Part shown: positions 47,281 to 59,665 of the stretch, piece after piece
Layout of the letters: every line of letters starts with the position of its first letter
How positions within the stretch are numbered: the stretch's first letter is position 1
Assembly: GCA_038373865.1 (NCBI GenBank)
Contig: JAXGGA010000071.1
Coordinates: 62,001 to 126,000 of the forward strand
Length of the DNA: 64,000 bases
Reading direction: 5' to 3'
Source: Uloborus plumipes
Taxonomy: Eukaryota; Arthropoda; Arachnida; Araneae; Uloboridae
Position numbers and translations under genes: made by a program
The notes under the pieces: generated by a model
Seen by the model: the letters and a program-made list of their open reading frames with translations, nothing else
Told to the model about the DNA's origin: nothing
The model's database searches: none

Positions 47281-47938
47281 TGATACTTAGCTTACGCTCA
47301 GTTTTTTCGCATTTATGTTTCTAATGCAACGAGCAATACTAAAATCATATCCAGTACTGCTTCTATTTTCCTCCAATAAGGGTTGACTACCTTTGTTACA
47401 AACCTTTCTTTATATAAAAGGAAATCTTTAACCTTTTTCTTAGAAATGTTTTAACTGTACCCAACGTGCGTCAAGTTGTAATACAAAAAATACATAAATA
47501 AAAATCAAAAAAAATAATTAGCACGGAGATAAGGTTTTTAATAGTTATTTATGAAGGAGACACTTACAAAATGCTTGAAATTTAAATCTAAGTTATATAA
47601 TAACTTTGATAACTATAAATCTGATTGACAGTTAATACAAACATAAATATGGCTTTCTTCTCTGAAATACGCTTTTTCAAACATTTTACGCTGAATTTTC
47701 TTTCTTTGAGGTTTTTTTTTTTTATCATTCTTAATCATTTCTAGAAAAGAAGCGACATGTAAACGCTAATGAGGGCTAATATTACATGGTTGTATTAACT
47801 TAACCCAAACAAAGCCGTTACGTTAACGTAAAAACGTTGAAAAATATCTTTTAATGCAAGCAACTTATACTAGATAAAATTATGACTCCTCTTCAAAGAC
47901 CACATTAGTATTGAACTTAAGAAAGCATAATTACTTAA
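47281..47938. other. AT-rich, no gene seen
   Basis: Nothing recognisable. It ends at the TTAA (47935-47938) flanking the next element. Confidence 0.5.
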
Positions 47939-48631
47939 CCCTTTATATCCCGACGGGACTCAGAAGTCCTGCATATCGCACCCTTGCTATAAAAGTGCCA
48001 CAACTCAAAAATTGTGATTTTTGAGTTATGACCGTCATTAGACGTAGTTTACACGTCTCTGCCAATCTTCAAAAGAGCCAGAAGTTGCATTGAAAAATCA
48101 GCCGCCAAAGGGCAGTTATGGCGTTTTGTTGTTATCAAGATGCATAGGACCCCTTCTACTGAAATGCCACATCTTGAGTTGTTGTCCAGCCGTCGTAGAG
48201 TAACGTGCGTAACCAACGATCATAGTTCGAGATGTATCGGTCTTCATATTGATAAATTCAAAAATACTAAAATGTGCCTAGTCAGCCCGGAACAGTTTTT
48301 TGCAATTCCTGGAAAACGTAGTTTTTTGAGTTGTGGCACTTTTGTAGCAAGGGTGCGATATATTAATTTAGTATTATGTATCCTAAATGGCTGGAATCAT
48401 GCTGAAGCTTTTGAGCACCACTCCTTGTACTTTACTGAGAGGCGGAAGACAGATGGTACTTGCGATCTCAAACAGTTTTTTAGGGACCCTAACACTTAGG
48501 GGGCCTTAGAGCCGACTGATTTTCAAAAAATTTATACTCAGTATATAGTATGTCGTTTGATGTATTTTCAACTAAAAAACCAAAAAATATATACATAAAT
48601 TCATTGCTAATTTAATTTGGGACATAAAGGG
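47939..48631. mobile_element. TTAA-type MITE carrying a nested MITE
   Basis: The ends are CCCTTTATATCCC at the left and CCCTTTATGTCCC read from the right. The left flank is TTAA (47935-47938); the right flank is TTGA, one change from TTAA. Without the nested insert it is about 308 bp. It resembles the 3767-4269 family in layout but is a different sequence. Confidence 0.6.
47976..48358. mobile_element. TA-flanked MITE nested in the 47939 element
   Basis: 383 bp between TA dinucleotides (47974-47975, 48359-48360). Inverted ends of about 36 bp start TCGCACCCTTGCTA at both ends and lead into AAAAGTGCCACAACTCAAAA. The 119-codon ORF at 48140-48499 runs across its right border into the host element, so it is a chance fusion frame. 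Confidence 0.75.
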
Positions 48632-48932
48632 TTGAACACGCTATACGACAGTTGAACGAGAACCATAAAAATATTTTTTTCGTGCATAAGGCCGACCTTT
48701 AATGAATAGCCATCAATAGCAAAAAGGAAAATTCGCCAGCGTACTTAGACCAAATCAGCATAAATCAGTTATTGCTTTAAAAGACTCTCAGTTCTTGAAA
48801 AATGCAGTAGAAAACTAAATCCTTTTGTATCTACTATACCTGGTCTCTAGGCCTTAACTTTTTGAGATGTTCCTTACAGATAACATCACACTCAAGTATC
48901 ATATCTGTACCTCAGATCCAGACTAACGTATA

Positions 48933-49300
48933 CACTGCCAAAAATGAACTGCTGTTTTTTGCAGTATAATACTGGCAGCCGAGGTTCCAATTTAGAGCTA
49001 AAATGCACAGTAATAAACTGCAAAACTAGCAATTTTACACTTTCTTACTGTAAAGTTAGCAATTTTAGATAATTGCCGTAAAATTTAGCTTTATTATACT
49101 GTAAAAACAGCAGTATACTACTGGTAGCAGAGGATCCAGTTTAAAACTAAAATCACGGTAATAAACTGTAAAATTAGCAATTTTACAGTTCACTATTGTA
49201 AAATTAGGAATTTTACAGTTTATTACTGTAAAACTAGATTTTTTTTGCAGCTTATTACTGTAAAAGTATCTATACTGAAAAACAACATTCATTTTTTAGC
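48933..49300. mobile_element. MITE of the CACTGYAAAAAA family, copy b
   Basis: Starts CACTGCCAAAAATG after TA (48931-48932). The inside is a series of GCAATTTTACAG and TTTATTACTGTAAA words in both orientations, so it is nearly self-complementary and could fold extensively. The right end is less clear (near 49300). Confidence 0.55.
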
Positions 49301-50063
49301 AAATCCATTTTCGTTACTTTTTAAGAGACAGCGAAAAACTGTGCATACTGACGATAGGACTCGCGCTCTTTTAAAGTTGCTAAGTAATTGTGAAGGAATT
49401 TCTTTTATAGAATACACGTTTTCATGGGTCGATGAGGAATAAGATCCTACAAAATAACAAAGTGAAAATTGCGGTTTTTGGATTTACGTTCTTCGGGCTC
49501 TGAGGTACAGATATTTTACCGTAAGTATAGAGGAAAGAAAAGTAGGGTTTTCAATTTTTACTATCATTATTCCAGCTCTATGTAAAACAGGTTATAATTT
49601 TTCCTCATTTTTTATGCAAATTCTGGTGGTAATGTGGCTAAAAAAAAGTTGCCTTGTCAGCTTATTAATCTTCGTCATTTTTTCAACTTAATAAAGTAAA
49701 GTTTTTCATCTTTCACCAGAAAATGCTCGGTTGTTAATTTGAGTGATTAAGTGCCGTTTATAAAACAATTTGTTTTAGTAGAGCTATTCATGAATATGAA
49801 TGAGCTTCCGGTAAGAGAAAAAATAACTTCATTATTAGTAATAAAAGAAAACTATGAGGTTAGTAAAAATTGTTTTTTTTTTTTTTTTTCAGTTTTATTA
49901 CGAGTAACTCATGAAACGCTTATCACACTCTCCAGACTTAAAGTTGTTTTTGTCAAAAGAAAAAAAAACTAAGACACATGTAAAGTATCTTCTTAATAAC
50001 AAAACTGAGTAAAAACGATCAACAACGTAAAAAAGCACGAATTAAAAATATTTCAGGCAATTA
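49301..50063. other. AT-rich, no gene seen
   Basis: Short ORFs only, none with a family motif. Confidence 0.5.
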
Positions 50064-50075
50064 TACTGTATAGTA

Positions 50076-50709
50076 GGGTGGGGCGAAAAATAAAAAGTTT
50101 TTCAGATCAACTTCTAATAGTCGCCAAAAGTTGTCTTTGGTGATAGTTAGCTTTTGTGCAAAATTTGAGAAAAATCGGTTAATATCTTCAGGGGGCGCTG
50201 CGATCGCAAAATTTTACCATAGTTTTAGTATGGATTTTATGGTTAAAATATCAAAAAGAATGCCTTTTGCTAGTCTCTTTGCGTTTTTTTTACTCAGAAG
50301 ATGTTTTTATGCATTAAAAGCACATGAAATGACTCACAAACATTATTTTACATGATATATTTATATTTTAAAAAACTCACTTTTTTCACCTTTTTGTTTC
50401 TTTTTAAATACTTGAAATATAAATATATCATACAAAATAATTTTTTGTGAGTTATTTCATATGCTTTTAATGCATGAAAACATCTTTTGAGTAAAAAAAA
50501 ACGCAAAGAGACTAGCTAAAGGCATTCTTTTTGATATTTTAACCATAAAATCCATAACTAAGCTATGGTAAAACTTTGCGATCGCAGCGCCCCCTGAAGA
50601 TATTAACCGATTTTTCTCAAATTTTGCACAAAAGCTAACTATCACCAAAGACAACTTTTGGCAACTATTAGAAGTTGATCTGAAAAACTTTTTATTTTTC
50701 GCCCCACTC
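50076..50709. mobile_element. Long foldback element (~293-bp arms, 46-nt loop)
   Basis: The left arm (50076-50368) and right arm (50415-50709) are inverted copies with few mismatches. The ends read GGGTGGGGCGAAAAATAAAA at the left, and GAGTGGGGCGAAAAATAAAA read from the right. TA flanks both sides. A 10-bp repeat TACTGTATAG also lies at 50064-50073 and 50710-50719, so the target duplication could be TA or 10 bp. Near-identical ORFs (50131-50355 plus, 50457-50654 minus) appear because the arms mirror each other. No transposase. Confidence 0.85.
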
Positions 50710-50719
50710 TACTGTATAG

Positions 50720-51000
50720 TTGATTGCGTGTATCTTTTAGTACAACGGTGTTTACATATATTTCTTGCAAATAAATTACAAGACTTTAATAGCTTATTTG
50801 AATTTGACTCGTATACTTTGCCAGGAAATACATATTTACTGCGCCTGATACATAGTAGCGCTGTGTTTGAAAAATACTTTATTTTTCATTGTTGTTTTAT
50901 TTTATTTTACTTGAACTTATCATAATTATTATTATTTTGATTCAGCGTGTAAAAGTACAGTTCATTTTATTTCTTCACTATGTATAGTGGACAGTTGTTC
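50720..51000. other. AT-rich, no gene seen
   Basis: No supported feature. Confidence 0.4.
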
Positions 51001-51250
51001 TTAAATTTATTAATATGTTTACAAAATTTAGCACCTTGCAAAATTTAGCACCTAGTTTTGCATCGAATAGATCCCAGGTGAAACCATCTAATGGGGAAAC
51101 TGGGCATGAAAATTCTCGTGGCAATGGCATTCCGCCGATGGTGGTGCCACATGAAAGAATGAGTGCCGGTCTCTGGGACTGCACTGGGTCTGCAAATGGC
51201 AAGAAGCCAAACGCAGCCCCGTTTGAAACAAACAAACAACAAATAATAAT
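51001..51250. other. GC-richer island, open on both strands, identity unknown
   Basis: A stretch with balanced base use inside A/T-rich DNA. It is open in long frames on both strands (50978-51397 minus, 51015-51404 plus). A 16-bp direct repeat (GCAAAATTTAGCACCT-like, 51021-51054) marks its left side and a CAAACAAACAAA run its right side. The minus frame includes FLPFADPVQSQRPALIL, but I recognise no domain. It could be a dispersed repeat fragment or an exon remnant. Confidence 0.35.
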
Positions 51251-53318
51251 GAAAAAGTTAAATATACAACAGCAGCATTTTTTTTTAGTCATACGTAAAC
51301 ACTGCTGTTCGATAACCACTGCTTTTCCCAAGCAAAACAAATTTCTATATTTTTTGAAATTAATAGGAATTTCTCCCTTAAACATATGTTTCAGCATCGG
51401 CTAAAAAAGCATTTTCTGTCTCTGACATTTTATACTAAATGCTCACTTGGAAATCATACGAAACTGCTAACGTTTCCGAAATATTTCTCCGAAAGTTATG
51501 CATTTTGATACGATTTTGAATACGATCACCGACGTGTAAAACTGGAATCACAACGCAAATGGCGTAATTCTTTCCCCCAAACTTTCATTCTTTCGGCTCG
51601 ACGGTCCTTCTACTTAGCATTCGTAATAAGGTCACATTCTTCGCTGCTCTGGTGGTTTGAAATTGTCGCTGAAACTTCCTCTCAAAGTGCCCTTTACTTT
51701 GGAAAGATTTGTTTCGTTTGCGTATCTTGTTAGAATGTTGCGTATCTTGTTGCGTATCTTGCAGAATAATATAAAGAGGTGTTGAAAGAAGTTTGTGACA
51801 TTATCTGGAACCGAATACTTTAATACAAAGTAAATTAAATAAAGTTTATTCATTAACAACATTTCCGAGTTTCGGAGAATGATTAAGCTTATTAATTGCT
51901 TACCAATCGGAGAAAAATTGCTGTTTATTATTTGTGCAGCTGTCTTCTATTCGATTAATGTTTCTAGGAATAAATGTTGAAAAGAGATATTTACTTGACA
52001 CAGATCGGAATGCGCAGAATCTAAACAGGGAAATAAGAGAATCAAATACACAATAATTTTTTGTTGATTATTGCAGTTGAAATACGCAATCATATCAGGG
52101 TGAAGATCAAATTTAATAATTCAGTTTTCCTTGAATTATTGTTCAATGTTTAAGTTTTGCCGATCGAAATCAGAAGAGTACGTTATAACTTATAAGAATT
52201 GGTGAAGGAATAATTTGAAACTTCCTAGACGAATGCACATGCAATGCATCTCGTTTTGTGTAGAAAAAATCCGATTTTTTTTCTCGACTTAAATTAGTGA
52301 ATAATCCATTATGGAGAAAATCTCCTCTTTTTCAAAGAGTAATTTCCTGTTCGATGTTAAATAGTAGATGGTATGAGTCCTCTATAGAATAAGTCTATTA
52401 ACTTAAAAACTTCAAAACAATCAAAGGGGTCGGGCTCAAAAGTTGGCTGAGTATCAAGTTAGGTTGGTTACTATCACTGTGGCACGTTGGTTTTATCACT
52501 GAGGCATTTTATCCAAAAAACTAATTTCACTTTTTTAGTTCCTTTATTTTTCTACTCGATTTATATATTTTCTACTGTTGCGATTTTTACAACAGTTTCT
52601 TTTTTTTTAAATTTGTTCTTCAATTTTCGTAATTTATTCTTCAATACTTTCTCATTTCAAATTCGTATATACTGCAGAACTTGTTGAAACTTGGCGAAAA
52701 ATACTTTACATAATATGGTTAGTAAACTAAGCAAAGCAGAACTATTTTCTATATAAGCATCATAAATGATCAAAGCATAGAAATGCATTTTTAATGTTGA
52801 GTATCTAAGTGTTAATGCATCTCTATTTCCAAAATAGATAATCTAATTTTCTTTGAAATTCTGAATTTTCTTCTTGGCGTCTTCCTAAAAGATAACTTAT
52901 TTTAGTTCCTTAATTTTAATGTATAAGAACCTTATTACTTTTGAAAGCTGCTTTACATTTTAATAAAAGGAGATTTTATAATACTAAAAATAATACTTTT
53001 AAAAGTTCTTTAGCAGTAATAAATTTGAGTATAGAATGTGTTTCTTAGTTGAACTATATGATAACAAACTGTGAAAAAGATAAATGTAAATATAATTCTA
53101 TTAACTCGCTCTAAGTGTCGTAATGCTGTTTTTTACAAGGAAAACATTAAACGAATTTCGTTTCCCTACAAGTTCTTATACTCGACAATAGATTTCAAAT
53201 TTACGTGTTATGATTAGCCGAAAGCTAATCAGAGAAAAATTGCTGAATGTTGCCTACGGAACATGAAAAGATTTTTCATTTACAGATAAGAATAATATTT
53301 GTTTCAAACAAACTCGTA
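51251..53318. other. AT-rich, no gene seen
   Basis: No supported ORF. Local short repeat GCGTATCTTGTT around 51719-51760. Confidence 0.45.
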
Positions 53319-53545
53319 CACTGTAAAAAATAGATATCGTTTTTACAGTACAATCCAGCTAATTTACAGTAATTTTACAATAATAAATTGTTAAATTGCT
53401 AATTTAAAAGTAATAAACTGTGAAATTGCTAGTTTACGGTAATAAACCGTAAAATTACTAGTTTCACTGTTTATTACAGTGCATTTTACAGTTTTAAACT
53501 TAAACCTAGTATTATACTGTAAAAACAACAGCATTTTTTGCAATG
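53319..53545. mobile_element. MITE of the CACTGYAAAAAA family, copy c
   Basis: 227 bp flanked by TA (53317-53318, 53546-53547). Starts CACTGTAAAAAA and ends with the complement of CATTGCAAAAAA. The inside carries TTACAGTAATTTTAC and TTTATTAC words in both orientations, as in copies a and b. Confidence 0.75.
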
Positions 53546-54000
53546 TACAAATTTCATTTTTTGCTAAAAGAAATTACCTGCTCCATGCACTCATATGATC
53601 CTGATAATTTTTTTATTTTTTAGTACCACTATTCAGTTTGTAAAATTTGTTAAATTTTTACGACCAAGCTCAGCTAAAGTTTTGAAAATTCAAGGGGTTA
53701 TTGTCTCATGCTACATTAAGAATATATACACAATTTTAATTCATTTTAATTGTAAATTGCGAATGACATTTCCTAATTTATGCCTAATAAAAATACTGAT
53801 TGTTGGAAAATTTAAGATCATAAAACTAAGATGGATGCGATTAATGAAACTCAATACTATGGCACTTCATCCCATTGATTGTTGTTGCTTCTTGTGTTTT
53901 ACTTCTTGGATGGATTTCCATTAAAAACAAAATTTGATTCAAAACTAATATTGTTCTTGCTTCTACAGATTGTTTGCGTGCTTGTGTGTGCACAGGTTTG
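53546..54000. other. AT-rich, no gene seen
   Basis: One 109-codon ORF (53595-53924) without family resemblance; not supported. Confidence 0.45.
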
Positions 54001-54177
<177 letters not shown>

Positions 54178-54789
54178 GTGGTTGAAAAAAGGATCATTGT
54201 GTGATTTTTTGAACAGTTTAATTTTCCTTCATTAGTTGTACCAGTTGCTAATATTTTTTCGTTTCTAATAAGCGAAAAAAAATTAAATACATTAACCACA
54301 AAATTGGTTATTGAGCAATTAAGGATTCGACAGTGAAATAAGGGTTAATTAACGTAAAGCGTTTATTAACTTCAATCCCAAAGAATCAATAACTAAACTT
54401 CAAATATGTTGACCGATGCATCTTCGAGGCATTAAATTACTTGCTGAATTAATTGGAATGTCAGAGTAAGAACGAATGCATTAACGTTTCTCCGTAATAA
54501 AATTACTTTAATCGGCATTCGAATAAATCACATCAATTCCTAGATGGAATTAGGTAGACTTTATTTGCACATAAATTTATTACATAAAATTGATAATCAA
54601 GTAATGCATTACTTACGTATCAGCTTTATCATTTCAATAACATTGTTACAATCATTCTGTTACGTATCATCTCATCTTATTCTAGCTTATTAAATTAACT
54701 TCAGTGTTCCTTTCAGAATTATAAATTTTTAAGAATTAAGAATAAATTATATTCTTCCAATGATTCTTTAACTTTCTCGTTCACATTAA
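54178..54789. other. AT-rich, no gene seen
   Basis: No supported feature before the Helitron start at 54790. Confidence 0.5.
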
Positions 54790-55599
54790 TCTACTTATAT
54801 TAAAAACTGAGTATCTTTCTAACTATCTTTCTTTCTAACTATCTTTCTTTCTATCTATGTCACGCTTCTTTCTCCTGAACGCCACTGAACAGAAAGTCGA
54901 ACCAGGTACCGATAGATAGGTAATTTTTCAGGCTTCATTAGTTTCAATTTATATAATTATACGATTTTAACTAGCGAAGATATCAATTAATAAGTAGTCA
55001 AATTTAAAGCGATTAAGCCTAATAAATGATTAAATATGAAATCCATTCTTGCAAACCGTCGTTGCTATGAAACAGTAATAACAATGATAATGAGAATTTT
55101 GAATGAAGGCTTAACTAAATCAAACGAGAAACTCATAAGCGGGCCACTTACGTAGAATTTTTATCGCTAGCTACTTGTAATATTTTGAAACATTTAGTTG
55201 TTGAAAAGCCAGCTACTTATATTAAAAACTGAGTGTCTATGTCTGCTTTTTTTTTTTTTTTTTTGAGCGAGCTGAACTTACTGAAACTCTCCTCACCATC
55301 TTGAAGGCGCGTAACATCTCAATAATTCGAATGATTTTTTATATAGGAAAAAAGTAAAGGCGTGAAGCGCCTGTTAGCGAGCCGCCTTGGCAGGGAGTAG
55401 TTTCTTGAAAATTTCCTCACTACTTTAAAGGCACGAAGTGCCCGTGCAACGCCGGGCCACGTGCGTGGTATGTCTTGAAATCGAATGAACATTAAATTCT
55501 ATCAAATAATATAACTTCTGAATGAGGTAAAAGTTAGAGAGGGAGGACGTTATGCATCAACATGCCGCAGGAAGCTAATCTAGCTGCCCTGGCAGCTAG
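54790..55599 (+). mobile_element. Non-autonomous Helitron, complete ends
   Basis: Begins TCTACTTATATTAAAAACTG after A (54789) and ends CTAG (55596-55599) before T. The terminal hairpin is AGCTGCC / GGCAGCT (about 55582-55597). Inside are a second 5'-like start (CTACTTATATTAAAAACTGA near 55213) and an earlier 3'-type hairpin block (CCCGTGCAACGCCGGGCC, about 55440-55458) without CTAG. The element therefore looks like one Helitron fused to the end of another. 810 bp; sister copies at 38217-39031 and 17137-17714. Confidence 0.85.
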
Positions 55600-57230
55600 T
55601 TTTTATATTAACGGTTGAAAGTGCTGAGAGTAATAATAAGAGTGAGCACTACATTGAACGAGGAACTGTAGAACAGTCTTGCTGTGTGAATGTGTGTGCT
55701 TGTGCTTGTGCTCAATTGCTCTAGTTGGAAAAGTATTGGAGGGAACTAACCTTCGGGTTTTGGGGAGGGGGGGTCACCGAGGAAAAAGGGGGGTTGAAAT
55801 TAATTTACATTACATTTGCATTATTTTTAATATAAACAATCACACATTTCGGAGAATGGCGCTCCTCCGCTGCCTTTCTTCCCCAATTACCGCACTGTTC
55901 ATACTCCGTACAAATTACCATTGACTATTGGAATGCCATATAGATTTCTCAAGAAAGGTGTTAGGTAAACATCCCTCTAACACAAAAATTTGGTTACGGC
56001 GCTGCAGTGAGCCATGATATAAACAAAACTAACAGAAACTGATCATGTAATATCGTCAACGCTACAGCTCTTTGCAACATAGTTGCCTGGAGATTAAAAC
56101 TGCATGTTGATAGCGCTTTCTAAAAGTTAGGCTTTTTAACGATAATGAACTCACGATCTAGCAAGTTTTTGAATCATGACGTCAAAATAGGGGATATGGC
56201 TTTGTTGATCAACCGGGCCTTATTTAGTGCCCCAACCTTATTATTTAGTGTTTTATCCACATAAATAAAACAAAGAATGTGTGTGTATATATGTTTATAT
56301 GTGTGTGTGTATGCCTTATACAAATCCACAGTTTACGTCGGATCTGGACGAAATTTGGCAAGGAGATACTTGGGCAGCGGGAAGGATTATATGGTGGTTT
56401 TTGAACGGGAAAAAAGTACCGATCCGAATAAAGGACTTCAAAATGGCTCTTGAATTGTGGGAGAAAGGGTTAGAGTAAGACTTGGAAAATTGGTGCAAAT
56501 TTTTGCATTTCATGCAAAATAATTTTCAACTAAAGTGGACTCTTTAGCTTTTTTCAAACGCCACAAATCAAAATCTTATTTTTTAAAAATTTGTGTCACT
56601 TTAATGGTCGTTCATACCCCCCCTAGCAGTGCAAAAAAACATTACACAGCAGATTTTGCCTAATAACTCAACACTCATGGTGTTTGATACATTTTATTTG
56701 TTTCTAATGATGTTTTTTGGTCACAACCAATATGAAAATCACAAAAAATAGTTACTTTAATTTTTAACGTACATTTATCATCTTCAGAACTTTTGACTTT
56801 TAATTTTACCTTGAATTTGACGTAAATGCAAGGTATAAAATATATAATTTTATAAAGGTACAAAAATTAACATAATTGATTGTGTATATAATTTTTTAAA
56901 AAATAATATAAGTGCCGCAAATCAAAAACCATTTATTGCCACAATCGATTCAAAGCCCCCAAAAATGGCGCAAACGTCCATAAGAAAATTCTACAACATC
57001 GAAGGACCCCATTGCTAATTTTGACCAAGATCTGACCAAAACTGTCATTTTGTATTATAAAAAAATATGGGATAGATCCCATGGGGGGATGTACCTACAT
57101 AAGGACATTACAATCATTAAAATCATTCAAAAAAAAAAACATGCAGCTGTTCAAAAAAATCCTTTCAGAAATGGACTCGATCTCATTCCATCAGGAATTT
57201 CAACCTGACACGCGTAACCACTTGACCATC
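55600..57230. other. AT-rich; possible Helitron 5' end near 56249
   Basis: At about 56249 the text TCCACATAAATAAAAC follows an A and leads into TG-rich sequence. It resembles the 5' ends of the complete Helitrons here, but no matching 3' hairpin plus CTAG was found downstream. The ORF at 56281-56478 lies in this repeat-like text. No other gene. Confidence 0.35.
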
Positions 57231-58245
57231 GCACAGTGGTCGATTTTTTAAATCTAGCTGGACAAAAATCAAAATTTCAACATCGTTATTTTTTGCCAAA
57301 ATATTTTTTATGGCAACTGATCTACATAGCAAGAAACCATGTCTAATTTGATAGTTAGTTCTTGAAATTTTTCCTATAAAGGTTGAAGTACACGGATTGT
57401 AATAGTAAATTTTATGATGCTTTAGAAGGGAGATAAAGGACTTTGGCTACTTGTTGTCTCTGTTGTTTTAAAAAAATTGTGCTTATATATTGTCATTTTG
57501 TCATCCAAGCACATTATTCTCTTAAAGGGCCGTACATTTAGTACGAATTTTAAATATATTTTTAACTACATGAAAAATTAATGAATTTTACACCATAACA
57601 TAAAAGTTATTAGGGCAGCAAAAAAATGCTCCACAAGTCTCCGCCCTCTAAGTTATATTTTTATGTACCAGATCTATTGACAAATGAGAGTACAAAAGAA
57701 TATACCCGGATCTTTCCGGCAATATGAGTAATGTGTCTTGGAACTGTAGACTTTTTGTCTGAAACGATGAATTTAAAATCAGAGAAAATTTTATTTCGGG
57801 TGTGTGTGTGGGGGGGGGGGGTACTTTTTAACCACCGCCTGTTGTTAAATTTATTTGTAAACCTTGTTTATCAGCCTTGTATTACTGTTAAAAAAATATT
57901 AGCGCTCGAACGTTTTAGAACGTAGTTTAGATTGCAATAACCGCATTTACGTCTCTACATAAGTAAGCGAAAAAATATTTGTCTACAATAATTGTGTTTG
58001 AGTGCTGCGTTAAATACATTATATTATCAAAGATACAACACATTTTAATGCTTGGAGTAAGGATAAGGGCAAAAATACTGTAGAAAATTTTGCAATTGAA
58101 ACTATAAATTTAAATGAACTTAAGGATAGTATGAGATTAAGCGTTAGAAATACTAAACTAACAGGTTGTGTGTACGATTTAACGAAACGTAGTGAAAGCA
58201 TTCTTCTTTTTCTACTAAAATAAAAAAAAGGTATATGCGCATATA

Positions 58246-59665
58246 CACTGCTCGACATTAAAAATGCAACACCAAGAAGGAGTGGTCAGAAATTCATGCA
58301 AATTTTACCGTAGACGCACGTCACTGAGTTATGCAAATTATATGAAATGCGCAGCTCTCCGACGCACGTGAAGTAAGATATAAGAGAATGAAGTTGAAAA
58401 GTGGGCTATGTTCATGTTGGTTTTTCTGCCAGACTAATTATCGGAGAAATTTGGTTTTTGTCTCGAAGGATACGTGTGATAGGAGGAAATGCCACGCCGT
58501 CCTCAACGAAGACACTTCCAGCATATAGACGACTTTACAAGGGGTATGGTGATCGGACTGAGAAGGGGAGGTTGGTCCATACGTCAAATTGCAGCTGATA
58601 CCCACATGGATGCAAGCACTGTGCATCGGCTGTGTCGGAGATGGTTGGAAAGAGGAAATGTAGCCACATTGAGGGGTGCAGGTGCAGCCAGAGTGACGTC
58701 AGACCGCTTGGATCGACGGATTCACCGACAAGCTGTGGCGGACCCGCAAGTCACTTGTACGTCGATTCTGCAGCACGTGCAAGGTACCCTGGATGTTCCT
58801 GTGTCGACCAGAACCATTTCCCGTCGACTGGTTGCACGTGGCCTGCAATCACGGCGCCCGCTAAGAAGACTGCAATTGACCTCACAGCACAGACTCCAAC
58901 GTTTGGAATGGTGCCGGACCAGAGCGACGTGAATGGCAGAATGGCAAACCGTAGTGTTCTCAGATGAATCCCGCTTCTGTTTGTCCAGCGATAGTCATCG
59001 CATACGTGTGTGGCGTCGACGTGGAGAAAGATCGAATCCGGCAGTAACTGTGGAACGCCCCACAGCGCGACAACGTGGCATAATGGTTTGGGGCGCTATT
59101 GCATACAATTCCGTATCACCTCTAGTTCGTATTCGGGGCACTATGACGGCCCAACGATATGTAGATAATGTACTGCGGCCGGTGGCAATCCCCTACCTTC
59201 AGGGTCTGCCAAATGCAATTTTTCAACAGGATAACGCCCGGCCTCACAGTGCTCGAATCAGCCAACATGCTCTACGAGGTGTACAGATGCTTTCCTGGCC
59301 ACCATACTCTCCTGACTTGTCACCAATCGAACATGTGTGGAACGTGATTGGACGCCGTTTGCAGAACCTGTCACTGCCTCGTTCAGAGGACGAACTGTGG
59401 CAAATGGTTGAAAGGGAATGGAGTGCCATCCCTCAGGACACCATCCGCAGGCTTATTGACTCTATGCCTAGACGTGTTTCTTCGTGCATCGCCGTCCGCG
59501 GTGGTCCTACTTCTTACTGAGCCGACGCCGACCTCGCTCTAAATTTTGCTTATTTATTTTGAAATAAATATCACTTATTGTTCCATGCTGTCTCTGTCTT
59601 CTTACCAAATTTCATCAATTTCTGACCACTCCTTCTTGGTGTTGCATTTTCAATGTCGAGCAGTG
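58246..59665 (+). mobile_element. Tc1-like transposon, copy 2
   Basis: 1420 bp flanked by TA (58244-58245, 59666-59667). The 49-bp inverted repeats (58246-58294, 59617-59665) differ from each other at one base (58260). It aligns with 20566-21986 at about 98%, with one single-base deletion near 59585. The block from 58994 to 59313 is identical between the copies. Confidence 0.95.
58489..59520 (+). pseudogene. Tc1-like transposase with premature stop
   Basis: Same 343-codon frame as 20809-21840, but codon 148 is TGA (58930-58932) where the other copy has TGG, a single G-to-A change. The upstream part (147 residues) keeps the paired helix-turn-helix region. The downstream part, open from an in-frame ATG at 58933, keeps all three catalytic residues and has Asp in the SPDLSPIEH motif where copy 1 has Ala. 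As it stands the frame cannot give a full transposase, though its ends should still be recognisable by an active enzyme. Other differences from copy 1 are scattered substitutions. Confidence 0.93.

Noticed and set aside
48140..48499. 119-codon ORF
   Set aside because: Crosses the border between a nested MITE and its host element.
50131..50654. Pair of nearly identical ORFs in opposite directions
   Set aside because: Mirror images produced by the foldback arms.
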